Part shown: piece after piece, positions 18,767 through 27,407 of the stretch | Numbering within the stretch: the stretch's first letter is position 1 | Layout of the letters: each line of letters starts with the position of its first letter | Source of the DNA: Anaerolineae bacterium | GTDB taxonomy: Bacteria > Chloroflexota > Anaerolineae > Promineifilales > Promineifilaceae | Assembly: GCA_030425205.1 (NCBI GenBank) | Contig: JAUIAP010000050.1 | Location: 1 to 43,555, forward strand | Direction of reading: 5' to 3' | Length of the DNA: 43,555 nt | The notes under the pieces: generated by a model | The model's database searches: none | The model's input: only the letters and a program-made list of their open reading frames with translations | What the model was told of the DNA's origin: nothing | Program-made: the position numbers and the translations under genes

Positions 18767-18985
18767 ATGACGGTCATAACCATCAACGAAACAGACAGTC
18801 AGCTTGAAGAGCTTTTGCGTCGCGTATTGGCGGGTGATGAGGTTGTGTTTGAGAAGCGCGGCAAGCTGGTGGCGCGTTTGCTGCCGTTCGAACAAACCGC
18901 AGTGCAGCGCATACCGGGCAATGATGCAGGCCAAGTGCGCATCCATGACAATTTTGACGACCCGCTGCCGGAGTTTGACGTATGA
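18767..18985 (+). CDS. Phd/YefM-like antitoxin paired with a PIN toxin
   Basis: 72 residues. The N terminus has the Phd-like segment ELLRRVLAGDEVVFEKRGKL followed by ARLLPFE. The C-terminal tail (DNFDDPLPEFDV) is acidic, as in antitoxins that wrap the toxin active site. The ATG at 18767 follows AAGGA by about eight bases. The stop overlaps the toxin start (ATGA, 18982-18985), which shows direct coupling to the downstream PIN gene. Confidence 0.85.
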   Translation: MTVITINETDSQLEELLRRVLAGDEVVFEKRGKLVARLLPFEQTAVQRIPGNDAGQVRIHDNFDDPLPEFDV

Positions 18986-19368
18986 AGGTGTTGCTAGACA
19001 CCCATACATTTCTGTGGTGGAATCTGAATGCGCCTCAGCTCTCTTCAACTGCAAAAACTATCATTGCTAATCCAAACAACGAGATATTCTTGAGTGCGGT
19101 CAGCGCATGGGAAATTGCAATCAAGTACGGCAAGGGTCGTTTGGAGCTGCCAATACCCCCTGATCGTTACGTTTCTGAGCGGGTTGCACTGCATCGCTTC
19201 ACCCCGCTCGCTATTACGCTGACTCATGCAAGTGCTGTTCATGCACTACCCCCGTTCCACAACGACCCGTTTGATCGGCTCTTAATTGCACAAAGCCAAA
19301 TCGAAGGGTTAAGGCTTCTGACCGTTGACTCAAAAATCCAGCAGTACGATGTTGTCACATTGTGGTGA
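18982..19368 (+). CDS. PIN-domain toxin (VapC-like ribonuclease)
   Basis: 128 residues, a complete PIN domain. The acidic metal-binding residues are all visible: Asp6 (LLDTHTFLWW), Glu44 (SAWEIAIKYGKG), Asp95/Asp98 (NDPFDRLLIAQ) and Asp116 (TVDSK). PIN toxins cleave RNA, often tRNA or rRNA, when the antitoxin is lost. It sits between pglX and pglZ on the same strand, with pglZ starting 24 bases after its stop, so it is likely transcribed with the BREX operon. It may stabilise the island or add an abortive-infection layer; both are inference. Confidence 0.9.
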   Translation: MKVLLDTHTFLWWNLNAPQLSSTAKTIIANPNNEIFLSAVSAWEIAIKYGKGRLELPIPPDRYVSERVALHRFTPLAITLTHASAVHALPPFHNDPFDRLLIAQSQIEGLRLLTVDSKIQQYDVVTLW

Positions 19369-19392
19369 TTGTGCTTTGGCGTATTTCCTTTT

Positions 19393-21930
19393 ATGTCTCA
19401 AATCTCATCTGCGTTAAACAAGCTCTATAACAAACATCGCATTGTCTTTTGGTATGACAATAAGCGGGAACTGCGCGAGGAGTTTGACGCTGTCGCGCTG
19501 GCTGGTGTGGAAAAGGTGGAGATTGAGCGCAATGCGTTTGCGCTGAAGCACCGCATTCTGCGCGAGCAGCCGAAGCAGAAGTTTTTGCTCTATCACAGCG
19601 GCCCGGCGCCGGATAATTTAGACAACTGGCTGCTCGATGTGCAGCTAGCGCAAACGGTCTTTACAGCGGATCAGGTCGCGCTATGGCTGAGCGAGCTGGG
19701 GCTTGACCTCGTTGAGTTTGGCACGACGGCGCGGGAGCATGAGGCATTCTTGCGTGCAGGTGAACGACGGGAGAAGCTGGCTGCGCTGCTGCCGCTCATC
19801 GGCCGCTATCCACATCACGAATTGCGCCTCAAAATGATCGCCGTCTGCGCCAACAGTGACCCGCAGCTCGACATGATTTTAGAGTCGCTGCTCGACGAGC
19901 TGGCGCAGGGACGCGACGCACGCAGTAAGCTGATCGAACGGTGCAATCTCGACTCGTTTCTGTGGCAGCAGGTAGAGCGCAAGTATGGGTACAAGTCGCA
20001 GACGCCAAGCGTGCAGGATTTTGCTATTGCGCTTTTTGCGGGTTGCTACGAACTGACGCTGGGTCAACCGCTGCTAGCTGACGCGACCGACTCCAACTGG
20101 AACGGGGACGCCCTGATTTTTCTGCGCCGCTGGAAGAACTCGGTGCCACATCGAGAGGCGTTTAACGCGCACTCAGCGCAGTACGTCGACAGTTACCAAC
20201 AGCCGCTGGAGACGGCGCTGCAACAGCACTCAATCGAGACGCTGGCCGACTTTGACCTGTTTGAACTGGTCGATCAGCGCATCTTGAGCGAGCTGGTCAA
20301 TGCGGTGGCGACGCGGACGATTTCGGCCGAACAGTGCGGCCAGCTAATCCGCCAGCGGCGGACGACCCACTGGTTTAGAAAGTACGCCGATTTGTATGAG
20401 GCAACGCTGGCGGGAGCGCGCTTTATGGGGGTACTGGAATCGGCCGATCTCACCGTCCACTCTACCAGCCACGCCATCGAGCAGTATCGCACGCGCTGGT
20501 TCCAAATCGACCAGCTCTACCGTGAATGTATCTACCATGCTCGCCGCGCCAATCAGGTAACCATCCTCGCACCGCTGCTGACCAAAGTCGAAAATCTGTA
20601 CAGCAATCAGTTCTTGCTGCCCCTCAACGACGCGTGGCAGGTACACGTCGATGCCCTTGATTGCTGGATCGATTTGCCCGCCCGTTCGCAGCGTCACTTC
20701 TACGCCGACTACGTCGAACCCGTGCTGGCTGAGAACAAAAAGGTGTTTGTGATCATTTCGGACGCACTGCGCTACGAAATCGCCGACACGCTGATGACGC
20801 GCATCCGTCAGGAAGATCGCTACGAGGCGGAGCTTGACGCCGCCGTGACGCTGCTCCCTAGCTATACGCGACTTGGGATGGCTGCCTTGCTGCCACATAA
20901 AACACTGACCTTTGTCAAGGAAAAAAATCAAAAGGTTGGGGTTCTTGCTGACGGCAGCAGTACAAAGGGAACAGCTGCCCGAGCAAAGCTATTAAGTGAG
21001 AACGCAAACGGCTCTGCAACGGCCATGGTTGTGGCAGATTTGCTGAAACTAAGCAAGCCTGACAGTCGTGTGCTATTCCGTGAACATGATGTTATTTACG
21101 TGTATCAAAACTTGATTGATGATACAGGTGACAAACCAGTTAGCGAAGGTAGTGTTTTTGATGACGTGGAGACCGCGCTCGATGAACTGGTCTCTGTTAT
21201 CAAGAAGCTAGCCAATGCAAACGCCAGCAACTTTATTGTGACAGCCGATCATGGATTTATTTACCAAAATCATCCGCTTGATGAGAGTGACTTTTTGGGC
21301 GATGTGGCAACGGGTGACGAGATATTGATGAAGAATCGCCGTTTCGTACTCGGCTACACGCTTGACGAATCGGCTGGATTTCGCAAATTTTCCCCCGCTG
21401 ATGTCGGTATGGACGGCTCGATTGAGATGCTGATTCCCAAGTCAATCAACCGTCTGCGCGTCAAGGGCGCGGGCAGCCGCTATGTACACGGTGGGGCGTC
21501 ACTGCAAGAGGTCATCGTTCCCGTGCTACGCATCAACAAGGCACGCCGCAGCGACACGGCGCAAATCGACGTCGATATTTTACAGGGCAGTTCATCGACC
21601 ATCACGACGGGGCAGTTCACGGTGACCTTCTACCAGCGTGACCCAGTGACGGCAAAACGACAACCACGCATTCTGCGTGTAGGGCTGTATACTTTGTCTG
21701 GCAAGCTGATCTCCGACCAGCACACGCTCACGTTTGACGCTACCTCTGAACACGTGCGCGACCGTGAGCAGCGCGTACGCTTTGTTTTGACAAGCGCGGC
21801 CGAGGAAGCCAATCGGCAAGATGTGCAGCTTCAACTAGAAGAGCGCGTCGGCGATACGTCACACTTCAAGCCATACCGTGCCGCTCGCTATCAGCTGCGG
21901 CGGTCGTTTACGAGTGATTTTGATTTTTAG
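19393..21930 (+). CDS. pglZ: BREX protein PglZ (alkaline-phosphatase superfamily)
   Basis: 845 residues, type I BREX PglZ. The N terminus (NKHRIVFWYDNKRELREEF) is diagnostic. The alkaline-phosphatase-like core shows VIISDALRYE with Asp457 and TADHGFIYQ with Asp619/His620, both likely metal ligands. PglZ is an essential BREX core protein that interacts with PglX. The ATG at 19393 is chosen because the protein begins with the family N terminus there; no strong ribosome site is seen. Bases 20890-21420 look less GC-rich than the rest. Two TCGGCCGA palindromes occur. The gene is followed by a repeat tract and the four-helix-bundle gene. Confidence 0.94.
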   Translation: MSQISSALNKLYNKHRIVFWYDNKRELREEFDAVALAGVEKVEIERNAFALKHRILREQPKQKFLLYHSGPAPDNLDNWLLDVQLAQTVFTADQVALWLSELGLDLVEFGTTAREHEAFLRAGERREKLAALLPLIGRYPHHELRLKMIAVCANSDPQLDMILESLLDELAQGRDARSKLIERCNLDSFLWQQVERKYGYKSQTPSVQDFAIALFAGCYELTLGQPLLADATDSNWNGDALIFLRRWKNSVPHREAFNAHSAQYVDSYQQPLETALQQHSIETLADFDLFELVDQRILSELVNAVATRTISAEQCGQLIRQRRTTHWFRKYADLYEATLAGARFMGVLESADLTVHSTSHAIEQYRTRWFQIDQLYRECIYHARRANQVTILAPLLTKVENLYSNQFLLPLNDAWQVHVDALDCWIDLPARSQRHFYADYVEPVLAENKKVFVIISDALRYEIADTLMTRIRQEDRYEAELDAAVTLLPSYTRLGMAALLPHKTLTFVKEKNQKVGVLADGSSTKGTAARAKLLSENANGSATAMVVADLLKLSKPDSRVLFREHDVIYVYQNLIDDTGDKPVSEGSVFDDVETALDELVSVIKKLANANASNFIVTADHGFIYQNHPLDESDFLGDVATGDEILMKNRRFVLGYTLDESAGFRKFSPADVGMDGSIEMLIPKSINRLRVKGAGSRYVHGGASLQEVIVPVLRINKARRSDTAQIDVDILQGSSSTITTGQFTVTFYQRDPVTAKRQPRILRVGLYTLSGKLISDQHTLTFDATSEHVRDREQRVRFVLTSAAEEANRQDVQLQLEERVGDTSHFKPYRAARYQLRRSFTSDFDF

Positions 21931-21977
21931 GAGAAAGCGAGTAGGGGATAGTGGGTAGTAGATAGAAAGGTAGTGAG
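21931..21977 (+). repeat. GTAG-rich low-complexity tract, left side of four-helix-bundle gene
   Basis: A purine-rich tract with repeated GTAG units (for example GGGTAGTAG and GGTAGTGAG) fills the gap between the pglZ stop and the next ATG. It is complementary to the tract at 22338-22370, so the two could pair around the intervening gene in RNA. Confidence 0.75.
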
Positions 21978-22337
21978 ATGAGTTATCGCAAGTTGGTTGT
22001 TTGGCAGAAGTCGATGAAGTGGGTGAAGATGATTTATGTGCTGACACAGCAGTTTCCGAATGATGAGCGGTTTGGGCTAACGAATCAGCTGCGGCGTGCC
22101 GCTGTGTCTGTACCATCAAATATTGCGGAAGGGCAGGGTCGGATTTCTCCAAAGGAGTTTCTGCGCTTCCTAGCAATCGCCAACGGATCAAGACAGGAAG
22201 CAGAGACCCAGCCCATCATTGCATCGGAACTCGGCTATCTTAATGAAGAGGACAGCAATCAACTGTTGCATAAAAGTGAAGAAATCGGCCGAATGATAAC
22301 CTCGCTCCGGCAATCACTACACCGCAAACTTTCCTAA
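21978..22337 (+). CDS. Four-helix bundle protein (S23 / 23S rRNA intervening-sequence protein family)
   Basis: 119 residues with the family hallmarks: YRKLVVWQKSM at the start, FGLTNQLRRAAVSVPSNIAEGQGR in the middle, and an EFLRFLAIANGSRQEAETQ helix. Family members are encoded inside 23S rRNA intervening sequences and in many genomic islands; the related Avd protein assists diversity-generating retroelements. The exact function is unknown. AAAGG lies about eight bases upstream of the ATG. It lies between pglZ and brxL, bracketed by complementary repeat tracts, which looks like a separately mobile unit inserted in the operon. Confidence 0.9.
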   Translation: MSYRKLVVWQKSMKWVKMIYVLTQQFPNDERFGLTNQLRRAAVSVPSNIAEGQGRISPKEFLRFLAIANGSRQEAETQPIIASELGYLNEEDSNQLLHKSEEIGRMITSLRQSLHRKLS

Positions 22338-22370
22338 CTACTACCAACTACTCACTACTCACTACCTACT
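22338..22370 (+). repeat. CTACTCA-rich low-complexity tract, right side of four-helix-bundle gene
   Basis: A pyrimidine-rich tract with repeated CTACTCA and CTAC units runs from the four-helix-bundle stop to the brxL ATG. It is the approximate complement of the 21931-21977 tract. No Shine-Dalgarno remains in front of brxL. Confidence 0.75.
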
Positions 22371-24404
22371 ATGAATCCACTAGACCAACGAATTAACGAA
22401 CAGTTTGCCGGCCTTGTCGTACGCAAAGACCTTGTGAAGCGCGTCAAGGGAAATGCGATCGTGCCTTCCTTTGTGCTGGAGTATTTGCTTGGGCAGTATT
22501 GCGCGACATCTGATGAGGATAGCATCAACTCAGGCGTAGAAACGGTCAAGGGTATTTTGGCGCGGCATTATGTGCATCGCAATGAAGCGGGGCTGATCCG
22601 CTCCAACATCCGTGAGCGCGGACGCTATAAGGTGATCGATAAGGTCAGTGTCTCGCTCAATGAAAAGCGCGATGTCTATGAGGCGACGTTTGGCAATTTG
22701 GGCATCAAGCAGGTCTTGGTGCCGACTGATACTGTCAAACGGCATCCGAAACTGCTGGTGAGCGGCGTTTGGTGTATCGCCGATCTTGAGTACATGTACA
22801 CAGAGGATCGAGACACCAGTCCGTTCATTCTGACCTCGCTCAAACCGATTCAGCTCTCGCGCTTTGACTATAACGCCTATGTCGAGGCACGTTGCCAATT
22901 CTCGACGAGTGATTGGATCGACCTGCTGCTGCAAAGCGTCGGCTTTAATCCCGAGTACTTTGACCGACGCGGCAAACTACTCCAGCTGGTGCGGCTTATT
23001 CCGTTCTGTGAGCGCAACTACAACGTGATTGAGCTGGGACCGAAGGGAACGGGCAAGTCACACATCTACTCCGAATTTTCGCCGCATGGTATCCTGATCT
23101 CCGGTGGCGAGGTGACGGTGGCCAAGCTGTTTGTCAACAACTCGACGGGGCGTATTGGACTGGTCGGGTATTGGGACACGGTGGCGTTTGATGAGTTTGC
23201 GGGCAAATCGAAGCGCACCAATCGCGCGCTCGTCGATATTCTCAAGAACTACATGGCGAACAAGTCGTTCTCGCGCGGCATCGAGACGCTAGGGGCGGAA
23301 GCGTCGATGGCGTTTGTTGGCAACACGACCCACCCCGTGCCGTACATGCTGCAACACGCCAACTTATTCGATCCGCTACCGCGGCAATATTACGACTCGG
23401 CGTTTCTCGACCGCATCCACTTCTACGTTCCCGGCTGGGAGATGGACATCATCCGTAGCGAGATGTTCACCGATGGCTATGGCTTTGTCGTGGACTATCT
23501 GGCCGAAATTTTGCGCCATATGCGCAACCACGATATGTCGCAAGCGTATCGGCCGCACTTTGATCTACTCGACGACATCTCAACCCGCGACCGGACGGGC
23601 GTACAGAAAACGTTTTCAGGCTTGATGAAGGTGATCTTCCCGCACGGGGAGGCGACACCGCGTGAGGTGGAGGAGCTGCTGCGCATTGCGCTGGAGGGGC
23701 GCAAACGGGTCAAGGATCAGCTGATGCGGATCGACACGACGTATGAGCCAGTACGCTTTGGCTATACGGATGGGGATAAGCGCGTGCGGCTGGTGAAGAC
23801 ATTGGAAGAGCTTGAGTATCCAGCCCATTATGGGGGCGTCGCGGTTGATGCAGCGAGCGAGACGGAGTTGGTGGAGCGTGTCGCGGTGCGGGTGGAATCG
23901 GCCGAAATCCAGACGACTCCTACACATGTGGTTGTGCAGGAGGGTCAGACGGGCGTTTCTTACGACGATCTGTTTGGCGCCTACATTGCAGAGGCAAAAG
24001 AGATTACGGTGACCGATCCTTACATCCGTGCATTTTGGCAGGCGCGAAACATGATGGAGTTTTTGGAAACGGTGGCAAAGTGGAAATCGGCCGATGGTGA
24101 TGTCGCCGTGCATCTGGTGACACAGCAGGACGAGTTTAACGACAGCCAAACGGAGTATTTTGAACGGATGCGCGATGCGTCCGCGCCACTCGGTATTCGC
24201 TTTTCGTGGGAGTTTGACGACAGTCGCTCCATCCATGCTCGACATATTATCACCGACGATGGCTGGAAAATCTCGCTCGACCGTGGACTGGACATCTTCC
24301 AGCGGTATGCGATGAATGATGCGTTTGATTTTGCCAATCGGCTCCAGCAGAATCGCGGGTGTAAGGCATTTGAGGTGACCTACCTGAGGTTGGATGAAAA
24401 CTAA
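22371..24404 (+). CDS. brxL: BREX protein BrxL with a MITD1-type C-terminal domain
   Basis: 677 residues. The N-terminal part (about 1-200) matches BrxL (GNAIVPSFVLEYLLGQYC). The AAA+ module has Walker A GPKGTGKS at 223-230 and a VAFDEFAGKS Walker B-like segment. BrxL assembles as a DNA-binding ring ATPase that is needed for phage restriction but not for methylation. Residues about 530-677 do not look like the Lon-type protease domain reported for other BrxL proteins. They carry the pattern of the MITD1 C-terminal (phospholipase D-like) domain: DPYIR (549-553), VHLVTQQDEF, SIHARHI, DDGWKI and RGLDIFQ. This domain binds membranes in the eukaryotic protein. The gene is last of the classical BREX set and is followed by a helicase after about 90 bases. 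Confidence 0.9.
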   Translation: MNPLDQRINEQFAGLVVRKDLVKRVKGNAIVPSFVLEYLLGQYCATSDEDSINSGVETVKGILARHYVHRNEAGLIRSNIRERGRYKVIDKVSVSLNEKRDVYEATFGNLGIKQVLVPTDTVKRHPKLLVSGVWCIADLEYMYTEDRDTSPFILTSLKPIQLSRFDYNAYVEARCQFSTSDWIDLLLQSVGFNPEYFDRRGKLLQLVRLIPFCERNYNVIELGPKGTGKSHIYSEFSPHGILISGGEVTVAKLFVNNSTGRIGLVGYWDTVAFDEFAGKSKRTNRALVDILKNYMANKSFSRGIETLGAEASMAFVGNTTHPVPYMLQHANLFDPLPRQYYDSAFLDRIHFYVPGWEMDIIRSEMFTDGYGFVVDYLAEILRHMRNHDMSQAYRPHFDLLDDISTRDRTGVQKTFSGLMKVIFPHGEATPREVEELLRIALEGRKRVKDQLMRIDTTYEPVRFGYTDGDKRVRLVKTLEELEYPAHYGGVAVDAASETELVERVAVRVESAEIQTTPTHVVVQEGQTGVSYDDLFGAYIAEAKEITVTDPYIRAFWQARNMMEFLETVAKWKSADGDVAVHLVTQQDEFNDSQTEYFERMRDASAPLGIRFSWEFDDSRSIHARHIITDDGWKISLDRGLDIFQRYAMNDAFDFANRLQQNRGCKAFEVTYLRLDEN

Positions 24405-24496
24405 GAGCCTGTCACGAGCAACCTGACCTGCTCGGCAATCATGGAAGTCTGGACAAAGCGCAATCCTTATTGCTGCGAGAAGGTTTAACACCGATC

Positions 24497-27130
24497 ATGA
24501 TTGAACAAAACGTTCTTCCCATCAATTCCATGCAGCATGCGCTACAGCTTGAAATCGACTATGTCAAGCAGAGTGGTGGTTCAAAATATACTGTGGTGGA
24601 TGGCACCCGTCTTGCGCGGACAGGGGACAACTCTATCTATTCATTTGCGACCGATCGTGAGCTGAGATTTCCTGACGGAACGCGCATTAGCCTCAAAGTA
24701 AAACGAGATGAGTGCGCGGGTAGCATTTTAACAAGCGATGGCTTTACCGTGATTTTGGTGCTTCGAGAGGGTGAAAAAGAACTTGCGGAAACGATCCCGA
24801 TGGCGATGCTCCATACAGCCCCGTGGTTTCTCTTGGAAGAGCTAAAGGCGCGCCTGAACGAAATCGGTGTGTCGCCCATTTATAATCGAAAGCTGGCAAC
24901 GAGACTCATTTCACCCTCAACTACAGCAATGCCCGGTGATATAACAGCCGTCCGACGATTATTGCGCAATTCGCGACAAAAGGTGCCGCTTAACGACCAT
25001 CAGCTGGCTGCAATCGCTCAGATCCTCAGCAATGATGTTACGTTTGTTTGGGGGCCGCCTGGAACTGGCAAGACGGCCACGTTGGCAAGTACAGCAACGG
25101 CGCTTGCCGCAATGGGACAGACTGTCCTAATTGTGGCGCACAGCAATGTCGCCGTCGACGTTGCAATGGGCGGCATTGCGCGACAGTTAGAAGATTCAAC
25201 ATTACTGCATGACGGCAAAATTTTGCGAGTCGGCCCATACTATCTTGAAGAGTTGGCACAGTATCCTATGTTGAACGTGCGCGGTGTTTTACGCGTGCAA
25301 TACCCAGAGAAGTTCCTGCAGCTAGATTGGCTAGAAAAGAATCGCAAGGAGCTGATCGCACAATCTCGCAAAGAATCGCTAAAAGCAGAAGATAGAAACC
25401 ATATTTCTCACGCTTTAGAGCGCGCCACCAATCTTCTAAAGGCAGTCAAGGAGAATCTCAAGGAACTGGAGAAGCAGCTAATTGCACAAGCGGTGATCGT
25501 TGGCTGCACTTTATCTAAGGCAACTATTGGGGAGGACATTCGTGGCCGCCAATTTGATGCCGTTCTCATTGATGAGGCGAGTATGGCCTACATTCCACAC
25601 TGCATCTTTGGTGCGGCTCTTGCCCGCCAGCGCGTTGCTATTTTCGGTGATTTTCGTCAGCTTGCACCAATTGCACAATCTGATCGCCCGTCAGTCGCTA
25701 CCTGGTTAAAACGTGATGTTTTTGAGGAAGCGGGTGTGACGGAGCGCGTCAATCGTAATCAACCAGATAGCCGTCTGGCAATGCTTGCAACGCAATATCG
25801 CATGCATCCTAATATAGCTGCTGTCCCGAACCGGTTGTACTACGGTGGCCGTTTACAAACGGAGCAAGGCACACGAGAGCGAGTGCGTTCAATCACGCAG
25901 GCTAAGCCACAGCCCCAGCAGCCACTCGTTCTGTTTGATATCGGTCGCTTGAAATCGCAGACACTACGAGAAAAACAATCTAACAGTCGTTTCAACATTT
26001 TCTCTGCGCTACTCGCTGCGGCAAACGCAATCATGCTGCATGACCAACAACAGCAGGTTGGCATTGTCACCCCTTTTAACGCGCAGTCACGGTTGATCAA
26101 TGCGATGCTGCATGATGCTGGATACAAACGCGATATCGTCGTCGCAACCGTACACCGTTATCAGGGTTCAGAACGCGGCGCGATTGTTTTTGATTTCGTG
26201 GAAAGCGGCTCGACCAAACCGAGTCTGTTGCTCAAATCGGCCGATTCTGCCCGTCTCACCAATGTCGCTATTAGTCGTGCCAAGGGAAAGTTCATCGCCA
26301 TCACCGATGTTGACTACGTGCAACGTCGGTATCGTACCGACACACCCGTTCGCGCCTTTTTTGAGGAGCTAAGGCAACATGCTGACAAGCAAACGGGCCT
26401 GCTAGAGCAGCTTTTAGTTGAAGGGTTAACTGAGCGGGTGCAGTTGATTGCAGATGAATCTAAAAGTCTCAAATCGCTTGCAGCTGATATTCGCGCGGCC
26501 AAGCGCGAGGTAAGTGTCTACTGGCCCGCCGACAGCGCTGCCCCATCTAAGCTAATCCACACCTTACAGAGCTGTCCATCTGCTGTCACCATTCACATTT
26601 CTGGAAGCGACAAGTTTCTTGACGTCAACCAAGCTATTCAGTGGGATGTTAAGCGGCGTATAGCGATCGGAATTATCAGCATCGACCGCAAATGTCTGTG
26701 GATGGTCTTGTCGCCAGATAACACAAAGACAGCCTTACTCCGCCTACAAATGCCGCAAACGGTTAAGCTACTCATCGCGTTTCTAAGTCTCATTCCAGAC
26801 CGCGAAGTCCAAAACAAATCGACAGAAGAGTTGATCGAGACGGGGCAAAATCCCATTGGGGCGATGAACTGCCCTAATTGTGGCTCGCAGCTTTGGCTGA
26901 GAAATGGAAGATATGGTGGGTATCTTGGCTGTACTGGAAGCAACTGCAACTACACGCGCCCGATCCGCGCCCGTGACGCGACTCAAATTGCCGATCTCAT
27001 GCAACTGCGTTGCCCGAAGTGTGGTAGTCAATTGCGCGGAAGGAAAGCACGCGATTCGGGTCGAATCTTTCTCTCATGTGCACGCTATCCAGATTGCAAT
27101 GGATCAAAAAGCATGAAACATTTGATTTGA
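24497..27130 (+). CDS. SF1 (DNA2/NAM7-like) helicase with PLD-like domain and two C-terminal zinc ribbons
   Basis: 877 residues. Superfamily 1B helicase motifs appear in order: GPPGTGKT (186-193), DEASMA, GDFRQLAPI, QYRMHP, TVHRYQGSE and VAISRAKG. Downstream is a region that looks like a degenerate phospholipase D fold (AKREVSVYWPAD...). At the C terminus are two topoisomerase-type zinc ribbons, CPNCGSQL...C...C and CPKCGSQL...C...C. An N-terminal 165 residues is unassigned. The protein probably unwinds or translocates on DNA or RNA. ATG 24497 is preferred over an in-frame TTG 27 bases upstream. Same strand as brxL and close to it, so a BREX-associated accessory gene is likely; helicases with this layout occur in several defence loci. 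Confidence 0.88.
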   Translation: MIEQNVLPINSMQHALQLEIDYVKQSGGSKYTVVDGTRLARTGDNSIYSFATDRELRFPDGTRISLKVKRDECAGSILTSDGFTVILVLREGEKELAETIPMAMLHTAPWFLLEELKARLNEIGVSPIYNRKLATRLISPSTTAMPGDITAVRRLLRNSRQKVPLNDHQLAAIAQILSNDVTFVWGPPGTGKTATLASTATALAAMGQTVLIVAHSNVAVDVAMGGIARQLEDSTLLHDGKILRVGPYYLEELAQYPMLNVRGVLRVQYPEKFLQLDWLEKNRKELIAQSRKESLKAEDRNHISHALERATNLLKAVKENLKELEKQLIAQAVIVGCTLSKATIGEDIRGRQFDAVLIDEASMAYIPHCIFGAALARQRVAIFGDFRQLAPIAQSDRPSVATWLKRDVFEEAGVTERVNRNQPDSRLAMLATQYRMHPNIAAVPNRLYYGGRLQTEQGTRERVRSITQAKPQPQQPLVLFDIGRLKSQTLREKQSNSRFNIFSALLAAANAIMLHDQQQQVGIVTPFNAQSRLINAMLHDAGYKRDIVVATVHRYQGSERGAIVFDFVESGSTKPSLLLKSADSARLTNVAISRAKGKFIAITDVDYVQRRYRTDTPVRAFFEELRQHADKQTGLLEQLLVEGLTERVQLIADESKSLKSLAADIRAAKREVSVYWPADSAAPSKLIHTLQSCPSAVTIHISGSDKFLDVNQAIQWDVKRRIAIGIISIDRKCLWMVLSPDNTKTALLRLQMPQTVKLLIAFLSLIPDREVQNKSTEELIETGQNPIGAMNCPNCGSQLWLRNGRYGGYLGCTGSNCNYTRPIRARDATQIADLMQLRCPKCGSQLRGRKARDSGRIFLSCARYPDCNGSKSMKHLI

Positions 27131-27185
27131 CACCCGCCAACTTGTCACGGGAACATCACTTCTCTGTTGTTGGCGTTATCATCCA

Positions 27186-27389
27186 TTAACCGATGATTCC
27201 CCGTGCGAGAGCGCCTCGTGCTCTGGCAATCGGCTCAATCCAGCGCAGTGTTTTACTACCATTCATCACGATGTGGAACTGTTTCGAGGCGTGAATCAAC
27301 ACCTAGGCGCGGTTTTCAATATCGTTGTGGCCAGGGACGATTGACCACACCCACGGCTATCTGACAGATAGCATCTTTACGTTCACCAT
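27186..27389 (-). pseudogene. Relic ASCH-domain gene with two in-frame stop codons
   Basis: From an ATG at 27389, with AGGGGAT about seven bases upstream, the frame reads KMLSVR, stop (TAG, 27357-27359), PWVWSIVPGHNDIENRA, stop (TAG, 27303-27305), VLIHASKQ and on to a TAA at 27186-27188. The first stop stands exactly where ASCH proteins have Gln in the RQPW motif (CAG to TAG). The Trp-Tyr-Arg-Gly region between the second stop and VLIHAS is missing, and the frame ends at RGIIG, where ASCH proteins continue. It starts 18 bases after the stop of the nuclease-like gene on the same strand, so it was the second gene of that operon. It is related to the intact ASCH gene at 10011-10442. Confidence 0.75.
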
Positions 27390-27407
27390 GACATCCCCTG
27401 CTCTTTT

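Noticed and set aside
10011..27130. BREX island as a very recent acquisition
   Set aside because: The genome-type palindrome TCGGCCGA is present in most BREX genes as often as in the flanks, although GC content is higher; pglX alone lacks it.
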